Assembly: GCA_001512495.1 (NCBI GenBank)
Contig: LFRU01000090.1
Location: 17,999 to 59,505 of the forward strand
Direction of reading: 5' to 3'
From: Syntrophothermus sp. DTU052
GTDB lineage: Bacteria; Bacillota; Syntrophomonadia; Syntrophomonadales; DTU052
DNA: 41,507 nucleotides
Both the position numbers and the translations under genes were made by a program. Shown here piece after piece: positions 9,252 through 17,258 of the stretch. The notes under the pieces were generated by a model. That model was not told the DNA's origin. It ran no database searches and saw only the letters and a list, made by a program, of their open reading frames with translations. Every line of letters starts with the position of its first letter. Within the stretch, counting starts at the first letter, position 1.

Positions 9252-10298
9252 GTGCTGGAGTTCGACGTTGAGGAACAGCAATTTGCCGACATAAAGGTAA
9301 TAGGTGTAGGTGGTGGCGGCAACAACGCAGTCAATCGCATGATTGAAGCTGATCTGCGCGGTGTAGGATTCATTGTTGCCAATACCGACAGCCAGGCATT
9401 ACGGCTTTCCAAAGCGGAAATCAAAATCCAGATAGGAGAAAAGCTTACCAAAGGGTTGGGCGCAGGCGCCAACCCGGAGATTGGCAAGAAAGCCGCTGAA
9501 GAAAGCAGAGAGGAGATTAAAAAGGCGTTACAGGGTGCGGATATGGTTTTCATTACCGCCGGTATGGGTGGAGGCACCGGAACCGGAGGAGCACCAGTTA
9601 TTGCTGAAATTGCCAAGGAATTAGGGGCTTTAACCGTGGGGGTTGTAACTCGACCCTTCATGTTTGAAGGGAGAAAGAGAAGCAGTCAGGCGGATCAGGG
9701 AGTGGCTGAACTAAAGGCCAAGGTCGACAGTCTCATTACAATTCCCAACGATCGCTTGTTGCAGGTTGTCGACAAACACACCTCAATCAACGACGCATTT
9801 CTCATTGCCGATGATGTGCTTCGACAGGGAGTGCAGGGCATATCAGATCTCATCGCCGTTCCAGCCCTCATAAACTGTGACTTTGCCGATGTCAGGACGG
9901 TCATGCATGAGACGGGAACCGCCTTGATGGGGATTGGAGTCGGCCACGGAGAAAATCGGGCGGTTGAGGCGGCTAGGACCGCGGTTTCCAGCCCGCTTCT
10001 TGAAACCTCCATCGATGGCGCCCGGGGAGTCTTGTTTAACATAACCGGCGATTCCAAACTGACTCTGTATGAGATAAATGAGGCAGCGGAGATAATATCA
10101 CAGGCGGCCGATCCTGATGCCAATATTATCTTTGGCGTTATGATCGATGACAGTCTGGAGGATGAGGTTAGGGTAACGGTTATTGCCACCGGCTTTGATG
10201 GCAAGAAAAAAGAGTCCCACCCTGAAATACCCGAGTTGAAGATGAAATCCTTTGTCTCTCAGGATCTCGAGATCCCTACTTTTCTCAGGCGAAAATAG
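9252..10298 (+). CDS. ftsZ: FtsZ, tubulin-like cell-division GTPase
   Basis: FtsZ polymerises into the division ring. The 348-aa protein shows [15 protein letters not shown] (about 16-30), the tubulin signature GGGTGTG at residues 106-112, the [10 protein letters not shown] segment, and the T7 synergy loop with NCDFADVR. The C-terminal conserved peptide [11 protein letters not shown] is complete. The linker between the globular core (ending near 316) and this peptide is only about 21 residues, shorter than the roughly 50 of B. subtilis. It starts with GTG 13 bases after ftsA, and a terminator closes the unit. Confidence 0.98.
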   Translation: MLEFDVEEQQFADIKVIGVGGGGNNAVNRMIEADLRGVGFIVANTDSQALRLSKAEIKIQIGEKLTKGLGAGANPEIGKKAAEESREEIKKALQGADMVFITAGMGGGTGTGGAPVIAEIAKELGALTVGVVTRPFMFEGRKRSSQADQGVAELKAKVDSLITIPNDRLLQVVDKHTSINDAFLIADDVLRQGVQGISDLIAVPALINCDFADVRTVMHETGTALMGIGVGHGENRAVEAARTAVSSPLLETSIDGARGVLFNITGDSKLTLYEINEAAEIISQAADPDANIIFGVMIDDSLEDEVRVTVIATGFDGKKKESHPEIPELKMKSFVSQDLEIPTFLRRK

Positions 10299-10329
10299 CT
10301 GTAATCAATTCGATAATACATATTTTGTG

Positions 10330-10365
10330 AGGCCTTCTGTCAAAACAGGAGGCTTCTTGCTTTTT
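10330..10365 (+). terminator. Rho-independent terminator after ftsZ
   Basis: A stem of 9-11 bp (10330-10340 with 10345-10355, one G-T pair in the core) with a CAAA loop is followed by TCTTGCTTTTT. It stands 30 bases after the ftsZ stop and separates the division genes from spoIIGA. Confidence 0.8.
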
Positions 10366-10375
10366 CCATAAAATT

Positions 10376-10433
10376 ACAACATATGCAATGTTGTTCTGCT
10401 ATACTTTGGAAGAATGTTTTGCAGACAACATTC
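10376..10433 (+). promoter_or_regulatory. spoIIGA promoter region with two inverted repeats
   Basis: An extended -10 element TGCTATACT lies at 10397-10405. It is flanked by two perfect 7-bp inverted repeats: ACAACAT/ATGTTGT at 10376-10382 and 10388-10394, over the expected -35 region, and GAATGTT/AACATTC at 10412-10418 and 10427-10433, just after the expected start site. The 7-mer ACAACAT occurs three times in 56 bases counting both strands. No close match to the Spo0A box (TTGTCGAA) is present. The dyads could be operators; the regulator is unknown. Confidence 0.4.
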
Positions 10434-10490
10434 ATAGTGATTTAATGGCGAATGGGCTTCACACTCCAGGAGACGGGAGGGTGATAGCAG

Positions 10491-11375
10491 ATGGAGCATA
10501 CCCCGGTTTATATAGATATAATCCTTTTGGTCAACCTGGTTATGGACTTCCTGATCCTGTGGGCAGCCGGCAAGCTTGCCGGTATTGAAATACGTTACGG
10601 GCGTATTCTCACAGCCTCTATTCTGGGTGCCATTTACTCTGCAGGATGTATATTCAGTAATCTGTCGCTCTGGTATGATTTTCCGGTAAAGATTATTATC
10701 TCCGCGATAATTGTCATCCTGGCATACTGGCCGGATACCGGCCGCCTGTTCCTGAAGGCCTGGGCCTACTTTTACGGGGTTAGCTTTGCCATGGCCGGAG
10801 CGGTCCTGGGTTTTTCATACCTGTTTCAGGGCTATCCGTTGGGAACGGTATCCGATTTTTCCTACCTGTGGTTGGGGGGAGGTATAATCTGTGCCGTAGC
10901 CCTGGGAGCTTATGGGGACCGGTTGATGAAGGAGCGGGTCGTGCCCAACCTGCTCAAATGTACAGTGGGAATGCGGTTCGGTTCCGCCTGGTGCCAGGGT
11001 CAAGGGTTCATTGATACCGGTAACAATCTGACCGATCCCTTAACCAACAAACCGGTGGTGGTGGCTGAATACAAACTGGTCAGCAATTGCTTCCCCACTG
11101 AGGTTCGTGAGGTTGTAGATTGCTGCCAGCAGGATGATAACCTTTTTGAAGCCCTGGCCCAGACCAGTTGGGCCCATCGCCTTCGTGTAATTCCTTTTAC
11201 CTCAATCGGTAAAAAACATGGGCTGCTGATTGGGTTGCGCAGTGACGAACTTAAGATTCAAGCCGGAAACCGGTGGTTAACTTATCCCGGAGTGGTCATT
11301 GGCTTGTACCACGATTCTCTCAGCCCGGAAGGAAGCTTTCAGATGCTGGTTCCCGCCGCTTTCGTCCAGCAATAA
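10491..11375 (+). CDS. spoIIGA: SpoIIGA, pro-sigma-E processing aspartic protease
   Basis: SpoIIGA is the mother-cell membrane protease that cleaves pro-sigma-E after the SpoIIR signal arrives from the forespore. The 294-aa product has about five N-terminal membrane helices (residues 6-140) and a cytoplasmic protease domain with the aspartic-protease motif FIDTGNNLTDP, placing the catalytic Asp at residue 175. The C-terminal half carries GLRSDELKI. Length is close to the B. subtilis protein (309 aa). It starts at ATG after GACGGGAGGGTGAT, and its substrate gene sigE follows 30 bases downstream. Confidence 0.95.
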   Translation: MEHTPVYIDIILLVNLVMDFLILWAAGKLAGIEIRYGRILTASILGAIYSAGCIFSNLSLWYDFPVKIIISAIIVILAYWPDTGRLFLKAWAYFYGVSFAMAGAVLGFSYLFQGYPLGTVSDFSYLWLGGGIICAVALGAYGDRLMKERVVPNLLKCTVGMRFGSAWCQGQGFIDTGNNLTDPLTNKPVVVAEYKLVSNCFPTEVREVVDCCQQDDNLFEALAQTSWAHRLRVIPFTSIGKKHGLLIGLRSDELKIQAGNRWLTYPGVVIGLYHDSLSPEGSFQMLVPAAFVQQ

Positions 11376-11405
11376 TCGGCTTGTACAAGTAGGGAGGTAT
11401 ATGGA

Positions 11406-12134
11406 ATGGTAGAGATACTAAAGAGAATCCAGGCTTCGATTAAGTTTTTTCTGGTCAGGGTGCTGTTAAAAGCTCAGGCTTACCGGTATGTGTATTATGT
11501 AGGCAGCACCGAAGTTTTACCTCCACCCTTGTCAGCAGATGAAGAAGGGCTTCTCATAAGTCGGCTGGAAAATGGGGATCTGTCAGTTAAGAGCAGTCTG
11601 ATTGAGCACAACCTGAGGCTGGTCGTTTATATAGCCAAAAAATTTGAGAATACGGGAATCAATATTGAAGACCTGGTCTCCATCGGAACCATCGGTTTAA
11701 TTAAAGCAGTTAACACCTTCGATCCGCAGAAGAACATAAAACTGGCCACCTATGCTTCCCGCTGTATAGAAAACGAGATCCTCATGTACCTGCGCCGCAA
11801 TATGAAGACCAAGATTGAGGTTTCGTTGGATGAGCCCTTGAATATTGACTGGGATGGCAATGAATTACTGCTGTCAGATATTCTAGGGACGGAAGGCGAT
11901 ATGATTTACAAGCAGATTGAGGAAGAGGTGGAAAAGAAGCTGCTTTCCCAGGCGATACTGAAACTGTCTCCCCGGGAAAAGAGAATAATCCAACTGCGTT
12001 TCGGGCTGGAAGACGGCAATGAAAAGACTCAGAAAGAAGTAGCCGATGTTCTGGGAATCTCCCAGTCGTACATATCAAGACTGGAAAAAAGGATTCTGCG
12101 GCGATTGCGCCGAGAGATAAAAAAAACAGAATAG
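11406..12134 (+). CDS. sigE: Pro-sigma-E, early mother-cell sporulation sigma factor
   Basis: A sigma-70 family factor of 242 aa directing early mother-cell transcription. The first 30 or so residues form a hydrophobic/basic pro-sequence ([18 protein letters not shown]) and then [16 protein letters not shown], which aligns with the B. subtilis processing site; by that alignment SpoIIGA would cut near Tyr30-Tyr31. Region 2 shows [16 protein letters not shown] and [20 protein letters not shown], followed by [19 protein letters not shown]. Region 4 ends in [19 protein letters not shown]. The ATG follows AGGGAGG. Confidence 0.97.
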   Translation: MVEILKRIQASIKFFLVRVLLKAQAYRYVYYVGSTEVLPPPLSADEEGLLISRLENGDLSVKSSLIEHNLRLVVYIAKKFENTGINIEDLVSIGTIGLIKAVNTFDPQKNIKLATYASRCIENEILMYLRRNMKTKIEVSLDEPLNIDWDGNELLLSDILGTEGDMIYKQIEEEVEKKLLSQAILKLSPREKRIIQLRFGLEDGNEKTQKEVADVLGISQSYISRLEKRILRRLRREIKKTE

Positions 12135-12158
12135 TGCCCGCCGAGCCTGCTCATCACC

Positions 12159-12181
12159 GGGGACCGCAAGGTCCCTCTTTT
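12159..12181 (+). terminator. Terminator between sigE and sigG
   Basis: GGGACC and GGTCCC form a 6-bp stem (7 with a G-T pair) around a GCAA tetraloop, followed by TCTTTT. It would end the mother-cell spoIIGA-sigE unit ahead of sigG, which is expected to be transcribed in the forespore. I could not identify a convincing sigma-F promoter in the remaining bases up to sigG. Confidence 0.75.
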
Positions 12182-12286
12182 CCTGCCAATTAGTTCCTCA
12201 CCACCCAGCAACTTCAGAATAAATACATTCTTGAAAGTTAATACTGTTGATGAAAATTCCGCAAAGTGAGAGGACGGGAATACTGC

Positions 12287-13057
12287 ATGATCAACAAGGT
12301 TGAAATCTGTGGTGTAAATACCTCCAATCTCCCGGTTCTCAAGAATGAAGAGATGAAGAAACTCTTTCTGCGGGTGCAGAAGGGGGAAAAGGAAGCCCGA
12401 GAAGACCTGATCAGAGGGAATTTGCGGTTAGTTTTGAGCGTAATTCAGAGGTTCAGCAATCGTGGAGAATATGTGGACGATCTATTTCAGGTAGGCTGTA
12501 TTGGCCTGATAAAGGCCATCGACAATTTTGACCTGGAACAAAATGTGAGGTTTTCCACCTATGCCGTCCCCATGATCATCGGCGAGATCAGAAGATACCT
12601 GCGCGACAACAACCCGGTGAGGGTGTCCCGATCTTTACGAGATATTGCCTACAAAGCCTTACAGGTTCGAGAGCGGCTGGTTGCCGAAAAGTCGAGAGAG
12701 CCCAGTCTCCAGGAAATCGCCGACCAGTTGGGACTGCCCCAGGAAGAAGTGGTGTTTGCCCTGGATGCCATCCAGGAGCCGATTTCACTGTTTGAACCGA
12801 TATACAACGATGGCGGGGACCCGATCCTGGTGATGGACCAGATCAGTGACGAAAAGACCAACGATGATATATGGTTGGAGGAAATATCCATAAAGGAAGC
12901 TCTGAAAAAACTGGGAGAGCGGGAAAAACTGATTCTTTCGCTTCGATTCTTTGAGGGGAAAACGCAGATGGAAGTTGCTGAAGAAATCGGTATCAGCCAG
13001 GCCCAGGTTTCAAGGCTGGAAAAAGCGGCGTTAAAACACATGAAAAAGTACATGTAG
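12287..13057 (+). CDS. sigG: Sigma-G, late forespore sporulation sigma factor
   Basis: Sigma-G drives late forespore genes. The product (about 256 aa) begins with NKVEICGVNTSNLPVLKNEEM, nearly identical to the B. subtilis protein and diagnostic for this factor. Region 2 has GNLRLVLSVIQRFSNRGEYVDDLFQVGCIGLIKAIDNFD; region 3 has DNNPVRVSRSLRDIAYKALQVRE; region 4 has GKTQMEVAEEIGISQAQVSRLEKAALK. A GTG lies in frame at 12266 but has no ribosome-binding site, and family alignment supports the ATG at 12287 (weak GAGAGG about 13 bases upstream). spoIIR follows after 12 bases. Confidence 0.97.
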   Translation: MINKVEICGVNTSNLPVLKNEEMKKLFLRVQKGEKEAREDLIRGNLRLVLSVIQRFSNRGEYVDDLFQVGCIGLIKAIDNFDLEQNVRFSTYAVPMIIGEIRRYLRDNNPVRVSRSLRDIAYKALQVRERLVAEKSREPSLQEIADQLGLPQEEVVFALDAIQEPISLFEPIYNDGGDPILVMDQISDEKTNDDIWLEEISIKEALKKLGEREKLILSLRFFEGKTQMEVAEEIGISQAQVSRLEKAALKHMKKYM

Positions 13058-13069
13058 GAGGGGTTAGAA

Positions 13070-14032
13070 GTGAAAAAGGCGTGGGGCATTGTAATCTTGA
13101 TACTGGTTTTAGGCATTGCTTTTCCCGTTTTCCAGCACCTGCTGAAAAAACAGGAGGCGTTCACCCCCAATAGCCTTATTCGCATTCACATTGTAGCCCA
13201 CAGTGACAGTTCGCTCGACCAGGACATCAAGCTGAGGGTTAGAGATCGTCTGGTTAACTGGCTGTCTCCGCAGTTGGCCGCCTGCAATTCGGCGCAGGAG
13301 AGCCGCATGGTCCTGGCCCAAAACCTCAATGTCATTCAGGAGGAGGCCCGGCGGGAGATTAAGGCCCGGCAGGGAACTTACGGGGCCTCGGTAATGCTGG
13401 GCGAATTCGATTTTCCTGTTCGGAGTTACGGGGAGATCACCCTGCCTGCAGGAAAATACCAGGCCCTGAAAGTGGTGTTGGGAGATGGCAACGGGACCAA
13501 CTGGTGGTGCGTTTTGTACCCGCCGCTCTGTGTGGGGAAGACCACTGAAGCCGAGAAGGATGTACGCTGGTTCGTTTCCAGGTTTGTTTCAAATCTCAAG
13601 AAAAAACCTGAAGCCCATGAAGAAATGAAGCCGCCGCCCCCGCAAAAACCGGGGGCTTTTTTTCGCCACCATTTTCTATCACATGTCCCACAACAGCCAC
13701 ATATTAATAGAAAAGGATACATGGTCTTGCGGGACAACCGCATGACTTGTCAGGGGGGAGGGAAACAAGTGCTCAAAATATCAGATCTGAGAACCCGAGA
13801 GGTGGTTAACGTTCAGGACGGCAGAAAGCTTGGACTCATCAAGGATCTTGATCTTGATGTGGAAAAGGGAAAAATAAATGCATTGGTTCTGCCAGGACCA
13901 AACAGGTTAATAAACTTTTTTACCCGCAGAGATGATATTGTTGTTCCCTGGGAACGGATAGTAAAGATCGGCCGGGATGTGATACTGGTGGAGGTAAACC
14001 CCTATAACGAAATTCATCACCTGAACGAGTAA
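13070..14032 (+). CDS. spoIIR: SpoIIR, forespore signal for SpoIIGA activation; frame reads on into YlmC
   Basis: SpoIIR is secreted from the forespore and triggers SpoIIGA to process pro-sigma-E. Residues 1-190 match the family: a signal/anchor helix (4-22), the SLIRIHIVAHSDSSLDQDIKLRVRD region, YGEITLPAGKYQALKVVLGDG and NWWCVLYPPLC. A normal SpoIIR would end after DVRWFVSRFVSNLKKK (about residue 183). Instead no stop occurs: translation would pass through a terminator hairpin (residues about 189-198) and continue in frame into the PRC-barrel protein YlmC, giving 320 aa. Deleting one A from the A6 run at 13601-13606 would give a stop at 13626-13628, right before the hairpin. The fusion is therefore either a sequence error, a recoding site or a real recent stop loss. 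The start is GTG after TAGGAGGGG. Confidence 0.85.
   Translation: MKKAWGIVILILVLGIAFPVFQHLLKKQEAFTPNSLIRIHIVAHSDSSLDQDIKLRVRDRLVNWLSPQLAACNSAQESRMVLAQNLNVIQEEARREIKARQGTYGASVMLGEFDFPVRSYGEITLPAGKYQALKVVLGDGNGTNWWCVLYPPLCVGKTTEAEKDVRWFVSRFVSNLKKKPEAHEEMKPPPPQKPGAFFRHHFLSHVPQQPHINRKGYMVLRDNRMTCQGGGKQVLKISDLRTREVVNVQDGRKLGLIKDLDLDVEKGKINALVLPGPNRLINFFTRRDDIVVPWERIVKIGRDVILVEVNPYNEIHHLNE
13636..13663 (+). terminator. Strong terminator inside the spoIIR-ylmC frame
   Basis: GCCCCCG (13636-13642) pairs perfectly with CGGGGGC (13650-13656) around a CAAAAAC loop and is followed by seven T residues. This is the strongest simple terminator in the window, and it sits inside an uninterrupted reading frame, about 105 bases before the ribosome-binding site of ylmC. 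Confidence 0.9.
13769..14032 (+). CDS. ylmC: YlmC/YmxH family PRC-barrel sporulation protein
   Basis: Starting at the GTG at 13769, six bases after GGGGGGAGGG, the product is an 87-aa PRC-barrel protein (LKISDLRTREVVNVQDGRKLGLIKDLDLD ... DDIVVPWERIVKIGRDVILVEV). The family is typical of spore formers and its gene stands after sigG in B. subtilis as here; the exact role is unknown. Its own ribosome-binding site and start show that it can be made separately, although the same frame is open all the way from spoIIR. Normal family length (80-90 aa) supports separate translation. Confidence 0.85.
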   Translation: MLKISDLRTREVVNVQDGRKLGLIKDLDLDVEKGKINALVLPGPNRLINFFTRRDDIVVPWERIVKIGRDVILVEVNPYNEIHHLNE

Positions 14033-14057
14033 TTTGTCGTAATTATTATTATTTGCA

Positions 14058-14066
14058 TGATATAAT
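14058..14066 (+). promoter_or_regulatory. Extended -10 promoter candidate for nrdR-nrdD-nrdG
   Basis: TGATATAAT gives a perfect -10 hexamer (14061-14066) with a TGn extension. No good -35 is present at normal spacing. Transcription would start about 95 bases before nrdR, upstream of the two NrdR-box-like sites. A second, weaker possibility is TTGATT at 14092-14097 with the AT-rich first box as -10, which would place the boxes on the promoter itself. Confidence 0.45.
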
Positions 14067-14112
14067 CCGTATTATCCGCTTGATGAAAAGATTGATTTAC
14101 TCGATAATAAAA

Positions 14113-14160
14113 AAAGCATATATTGTATGTTGTTACAATCAATAGTACTATATGTTGAGG
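14113..14160 (+). promoter_or_regulatory. Tandem NrdR-box-like sites before nrdR
   Basis: Two 16-base sites resemble the published NrdR box (ACACWATATATWGTGT): 14113-14128 matches at 12 of 16 positions and 14145-14160 at 11 of 16 by my hand count. Their starts are 32 bp apart, three helical turns, which is the spacing known for NrdR box pairs. The second overlaps the ribosome-binding site of nrdR. Autorepression of the nrdR-nrdD-nrdG operon when dATP is high is the natural inference. Confidence 0.6.
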
Positions 14161-14167
14161 GCAGAAC

Positions 14168-14644
14168 ATGAAATGTCCATTTTGTTCAGAATTGGAAAGC
14201 AGGGTTTTGGATTCGCGCACTACCGATGAGGGTACGGTTATCAGGCGACGGAGAGAGTGTGTTATATGCAGGCGGCGATTTACAACCTATGAGCGCATCG
14301 AGGAGCGTCCTCTTATGGTGGTGAAGAAGGAGGGGAATCGGGAGGCATTTCAAAGAGACAAGCTGATGCAGGGCATTCTTAAAGCAGTAGAGAAAAGGCC
14401 GATTGACATGGATACGGTTGAGGCCATGGTGGGAGAGATTGAGCGCGAGCTTCGAGATGCGTATGACAAAGAGGTGAGCAGTCAGGTAATAGGTGAGAAA
14501 GTAATGGACAGGCTTCGCCTGATCGATGGCGTCGCCTATGTCCGGTTTGCATCGGTTTACCGCCAGTTTACCGATGTGAAGGGATTCGTGGAAACCGTGG
14601 AACAACTGCAAAAATATCAGGATTCCGGGGAGGGGAACAAATAG
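14168..14644 (+). CDS. nrdR: NrdR, ATP-cone/zinc-ribbon repressor of ribonucleotide reductase genes
   Basis: NrdR senses ATP/dATP and represses RNR operons. The 158-aa protein has a four-cysteine zinc ribbon (Cys 3, 6, 31, 34) with the [24 protein letters not shown]-binding segment, followed by an ATP-cone domain (about 49-139: [20 protein letters not shown]). Length and architecture are standard. The gene directly precedes nrdD, overlapping it by one base, so repressor and target are in one transcript. Confidence 0.97.
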   Translation: MKCPFCSELESRVLDSRTTDEGTVIRRRRECVICRRRFTTYERIEERPLMVVKKEGNREAFQRDKLMQGILKAVEKRPIDMDTVEAMVGEIERELRDAYDKEVSSQVIGEKVMDRLRLIDGVAYVRFASVYRQFTDVKGFVETVEQLQKYQDSGEGNK

Positions 14645-16662
14645 TGTTTGAGAAAATCAGGAAGCGGGATGGACGCGAGGTACCGTTTGATCCTTCGAAG
14701 ATTACCGAGGCCATATTCAAAGCGGCTCAGGCCCAGGGAGGGCAGAATTACCAGAAAGCTCTTGAACTTACCCTGGAGGTTATGAGGGTGCTGGGGGAAC
14801 AGTATGAGGGAAACGTTTTTTCGGTTGAAGATGTTCAGGACGTAGTGGAAAAGGTCTTAATCGAAAATGGGCATGCCCGCACCGCCAAGGCCTATATACT
14901 GTACCGGGCTCAGAGAACCAGGTACCGCGAAGGTAAATCTGAGTTGATGGATGTAGTAGAGGAGATCCTGAAGGAGACCAACCGAGAAAACGCCAATGTA
15001 GGTAATTCACCCTCAGCCAAAATGCTGCAGATTGCCAGTGCCGCTTCCAAGCAGTATTACCTGGATCGCCTTATCCCTCCGGAATTCTCCAGTGCTCACC
15101 GCCAAGGTGATATCCATATTCATGATCTCGATTTTTACGGCAAGACTCTAAACTGTATACAGATACCTCTTAAAAAGCTTCTCCAGGAAGGGTTTAACAA
15201 CGGGCACGGCTATATAAGGCCTCCCAAAAGGCCGTCGTCGGCCACCGCATTGGCGGCGATTATCCTGCAGAGTTCCCAAAATGACATGTTTGGCGGTCAG
15301 TCTTTTCCCTTCTTTGACCGGGATCTGTCACCCTTTGTTGAGAACGCCAGTGACGAGGAAACCTACCAGGCTATGGAAGCCCTGGTATACAATCTTAACA
15401 GCATGCACTCCCGGGCCGGGGCCCAGGTGCCGTTTTCCTCGCTGAATCTGGGGACCGATACTTCCGAGGCTGGACGGCGGGTGGCCAGAAACCTCCTGTT
15501 GGCTTATGATGCGGGCCTGGGAAGAGGAGAGAACCCCATTTTTCCCAATATCATTTTCCGGGTGCAGGAAGGTGTCAACCTTAATCCCGAGGATCCCAAC
15601 CACGACTTGCTGCTGCTGGCTATGAGGGTGGCGGCGAAAAGAATGAACCCGACATTCAGTTTTATGGATTCATCATTTAATAAACAGTATGGAGATGAGG
15701 TGGCTTACATGGGCTGCCGAACCCGGGTGATAGCCAATGTCCATGGACCGGCAGTTACGGAAAGACGGGGGAATCTATCCTTTACCACCATAAACCTGCC
15801 CCGATTGGCATTGAGAGCCAAGGGCAGCCTGGGAGAGTTTTACCGCCTTCTGGAGTCAACCGTGTGGCTGGCCTGTGAACAACTTCATCACCGTTACCGG
15901 GTTCAGGCTGATCTCAAGGTTAAGGACCTGCCGTTTGTTATGGGGCAGCACCTCTACATGGGATCGGAAGAGCTTGGCCTCTGTGATCGTATTGAGGAGG
16001 CGGTAAAGAACGGAACCCTGTCAGTAGGCTTTATTGGCCTGGCGGAAACCCTGGTCTGCCTTACGGGGAAACACCATGGCGAATCGAACGACTCGCAGGC
16101 CATCGGCATATCCATAGTCCAGTTCATGCGTCAGCTTGTTGATCGGGCAGTTGAACAGTTTAACCTGAACTACACCTTGATTGCCACTCCGGCTGAAGGC
16201 CTTTCCGGGCGTTTTATCGGTATGGACCGCGAACGTTTCGGAGTTATTCCCGGGGTTACTGACGGTCAATACTACACCAACAGTTTTCACATACCGGTCA
16301 GTTACGATATATCATTATTTGAAAAGATGTCCAAGGAGGGGCCCTATCACAAGTACACCAATGCCGGGCATATAAGTTATGTGGAATTCCCGGCTCCTCC
16401 GGTTCACAATGGAGAAGCCATACAGGCCATTGTCAACCATATGAGCAGCTGCGACATGGGGTATGCCGGCATCAACTTCCCCATTGATTTCTGCGAGAGC
16501 TGTGGATTCCTGGGAGTCATCGACGAGGATAAATGCCCCGAATGTGGAGGCGATGAGATAAAACGGGTCAGAAGAATAACCGGGTATCTGTCCACGGTGG
16601 ACCGGTTTAACGATGCCAAGATAGCCGAACTCAAGAATCGCAGACCCCACCGGCTTTCTTAA
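14644..16662 (+). CDS. nrdD: NrdD, anaerobic (class III) ribonucleoside-triphosphate reductase
   Basis: NrdD reduces NTPs to dNTPs using an oxygen-sensitive glycyl radical. The 672-aa protein begins with an ATP cone (KRDGREVPFDPSKITEAIFKA, about 1-95), the allosteric domain. The catalytic barrel includes DIHIHDLDFYGKTLNCIQIPL and MGCRTRV, whose Cys is a candidate thiyl site. The C-terminus has a zinc site (Cys 617, 620, 631, 634) and the radical loop RRITGYLSTVDRFN, with Gly647 as the predicted radical. It starts with GTG overlapping the nrdR stop by one base, and its activase follows. It implies anaerobic DNA precursor synthesis. Confidence 0.97.
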   Translation: MFEKIRKRDGREVPFDPSKITEAIFKAAQAQGGQNYQKALELTLEVMRVLGEQYEGNVFSVEDVQDVVEKVLIENGHARTAKAYILYRAQRTRYREGKSELMDVVEEILKETNRENANVGNSPSAKMLQIASAASKQYYLDRLIPPEFSSAHRQGDIHIHDLDFYGKTLNCIQIPLKKLLQEGFNNGHGYIRPPKRPSSATALAAIILQSSQNDMFGGQSFPFFDRDLSPFVENASDEETYQAMEALVYNLNSMHSRAGAQVPFSSLNLGTDTSEAGRRVARNLLLAYDAGLGRGENPIFPNIIFRVQEGVNLNPEDPNHDLLLLAMRVAAKRMNPTFSFMDSSFNKQYGDEVAYMGCRTRVIANVHGPAVTERRGNLSFTTINLPRLALRAKGSLGEFYRLLESTVWLACEQLHHRYRVQADLKVKDLPFVMGQHLYMGSEELGLCDRIEEAVKNGTLSVGFIGLAETLVCLTGKHHGESNDSQAIGISIVQFMRQLVDRAVEQFNLNYTLIATPAEGLSGRFIGMDRERFGVIPGVTDGQYYTNSFHIPVSYDISLFEKMSKEGPYHKYTNAGHISYVEFPAPPVHNGEAIQAIVNHMSSCDMGYAGINFPIDFCESCGFLGVIDEDKCPECGGDEIKRVRRITGYLSTVDRFNDAKIAELKNRRPHRLS

Positions 16663-16673
16663 GGAGGGACGCG

Positions 16674-17177
16674 GTGAAGATCAGGGTCGGCGGGTTTACC
16701 CGTGAAAGTGTGGTTGACGGCCCGGGAATCCGGGCCGTGGTTTACGCCCAGGGATGTCCCCATCACTGTCCTCACTGTCATAATCCGTCTACCTGGGATC
16801 CCCGGGGAGGATATGAGCTGGATATCGATGAAATCATAGGTCTGGTCAAGGATACCGGCCTCTTGCGGGGAATAACCCTATCTGGAGGCGAACCTTTCCT
16901 CCAGGCGGAACCGATGGCGGAACTCGCCGCCCGTACAAAGGATCTGGGCCTGGATGTGGTGACATATACGGGTTATACTTTTGAGGAACTGCTGGAAATG
17001 AGCCGGAGAGACTCATCGGTGGCCAGGCTTCTTAGCCTGACCGATATCCTGATTGATGGTCCTTACCGGCATGAGGAGCGCGATTTGACCTTGGCTTTTC
17101 GCGGATCGAGAAATCAGCGGATTATCGACGTCAAGATGAGCTTGCGGGAGGGTCGCGTTTATACACTGGACTATTGA
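16674..17177 (+). CDS. nrdG: NrdG, anaerobic RNR-activating radical SAM enzyme
   Basis: NrdG uses SAM and a 4Fe-4S cluster to install the glycyl radical on NrdD. The 167-aa product has the radical SAM motif CPHHCPHC (Cys 28, 32, 35; CxxxCxxC) after VVDGPGIRAVVYAQG, and the LSGGEPFLQ motif near residue 66. It starts with GTG after AAGGAGGGA, 11 bases after nrdD. The transcript then meets the convergent minus-strand gene. Confidence 0.95.
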   Translation: MKIRVGGFTRESVVDGPGIRAVVYAQGCPHHCPHCHNPSTWDPRGGYELDIDEIIGLVKDTGLLRGITLSGGEPFLQAEPMAELAARTKDLGLDVVTYTGYTFEELLEMSRRDSSVARLLSLTDILIDGPYRHEERDLTLAFRGSRNQRIIDVKMSLREGRVYTLDY

Positions 17178-17258
17178 TATTTAATCATTCCTGATCCCGT
17201 ATAAACAGGGAGCAGCCCGAAAGATTATCCTTATTCGGTAAATCCAATATGTTTATTA

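Noticed and set aside
12182-12286. A sigma-F or sigma-G type promoter before sigG
   Set aside because: Individual GAATA and TTGAAA strings occur, but no pair with correct spacing to a matching -10.
17190-17214. Imperfect inverted repeat (CTGATCCC/GGGAGCAG) between convergent nrdG and the DUF2007 gene as a two-way terminator
   Set aside because: It has a mismatch and no T-tract on either strand.
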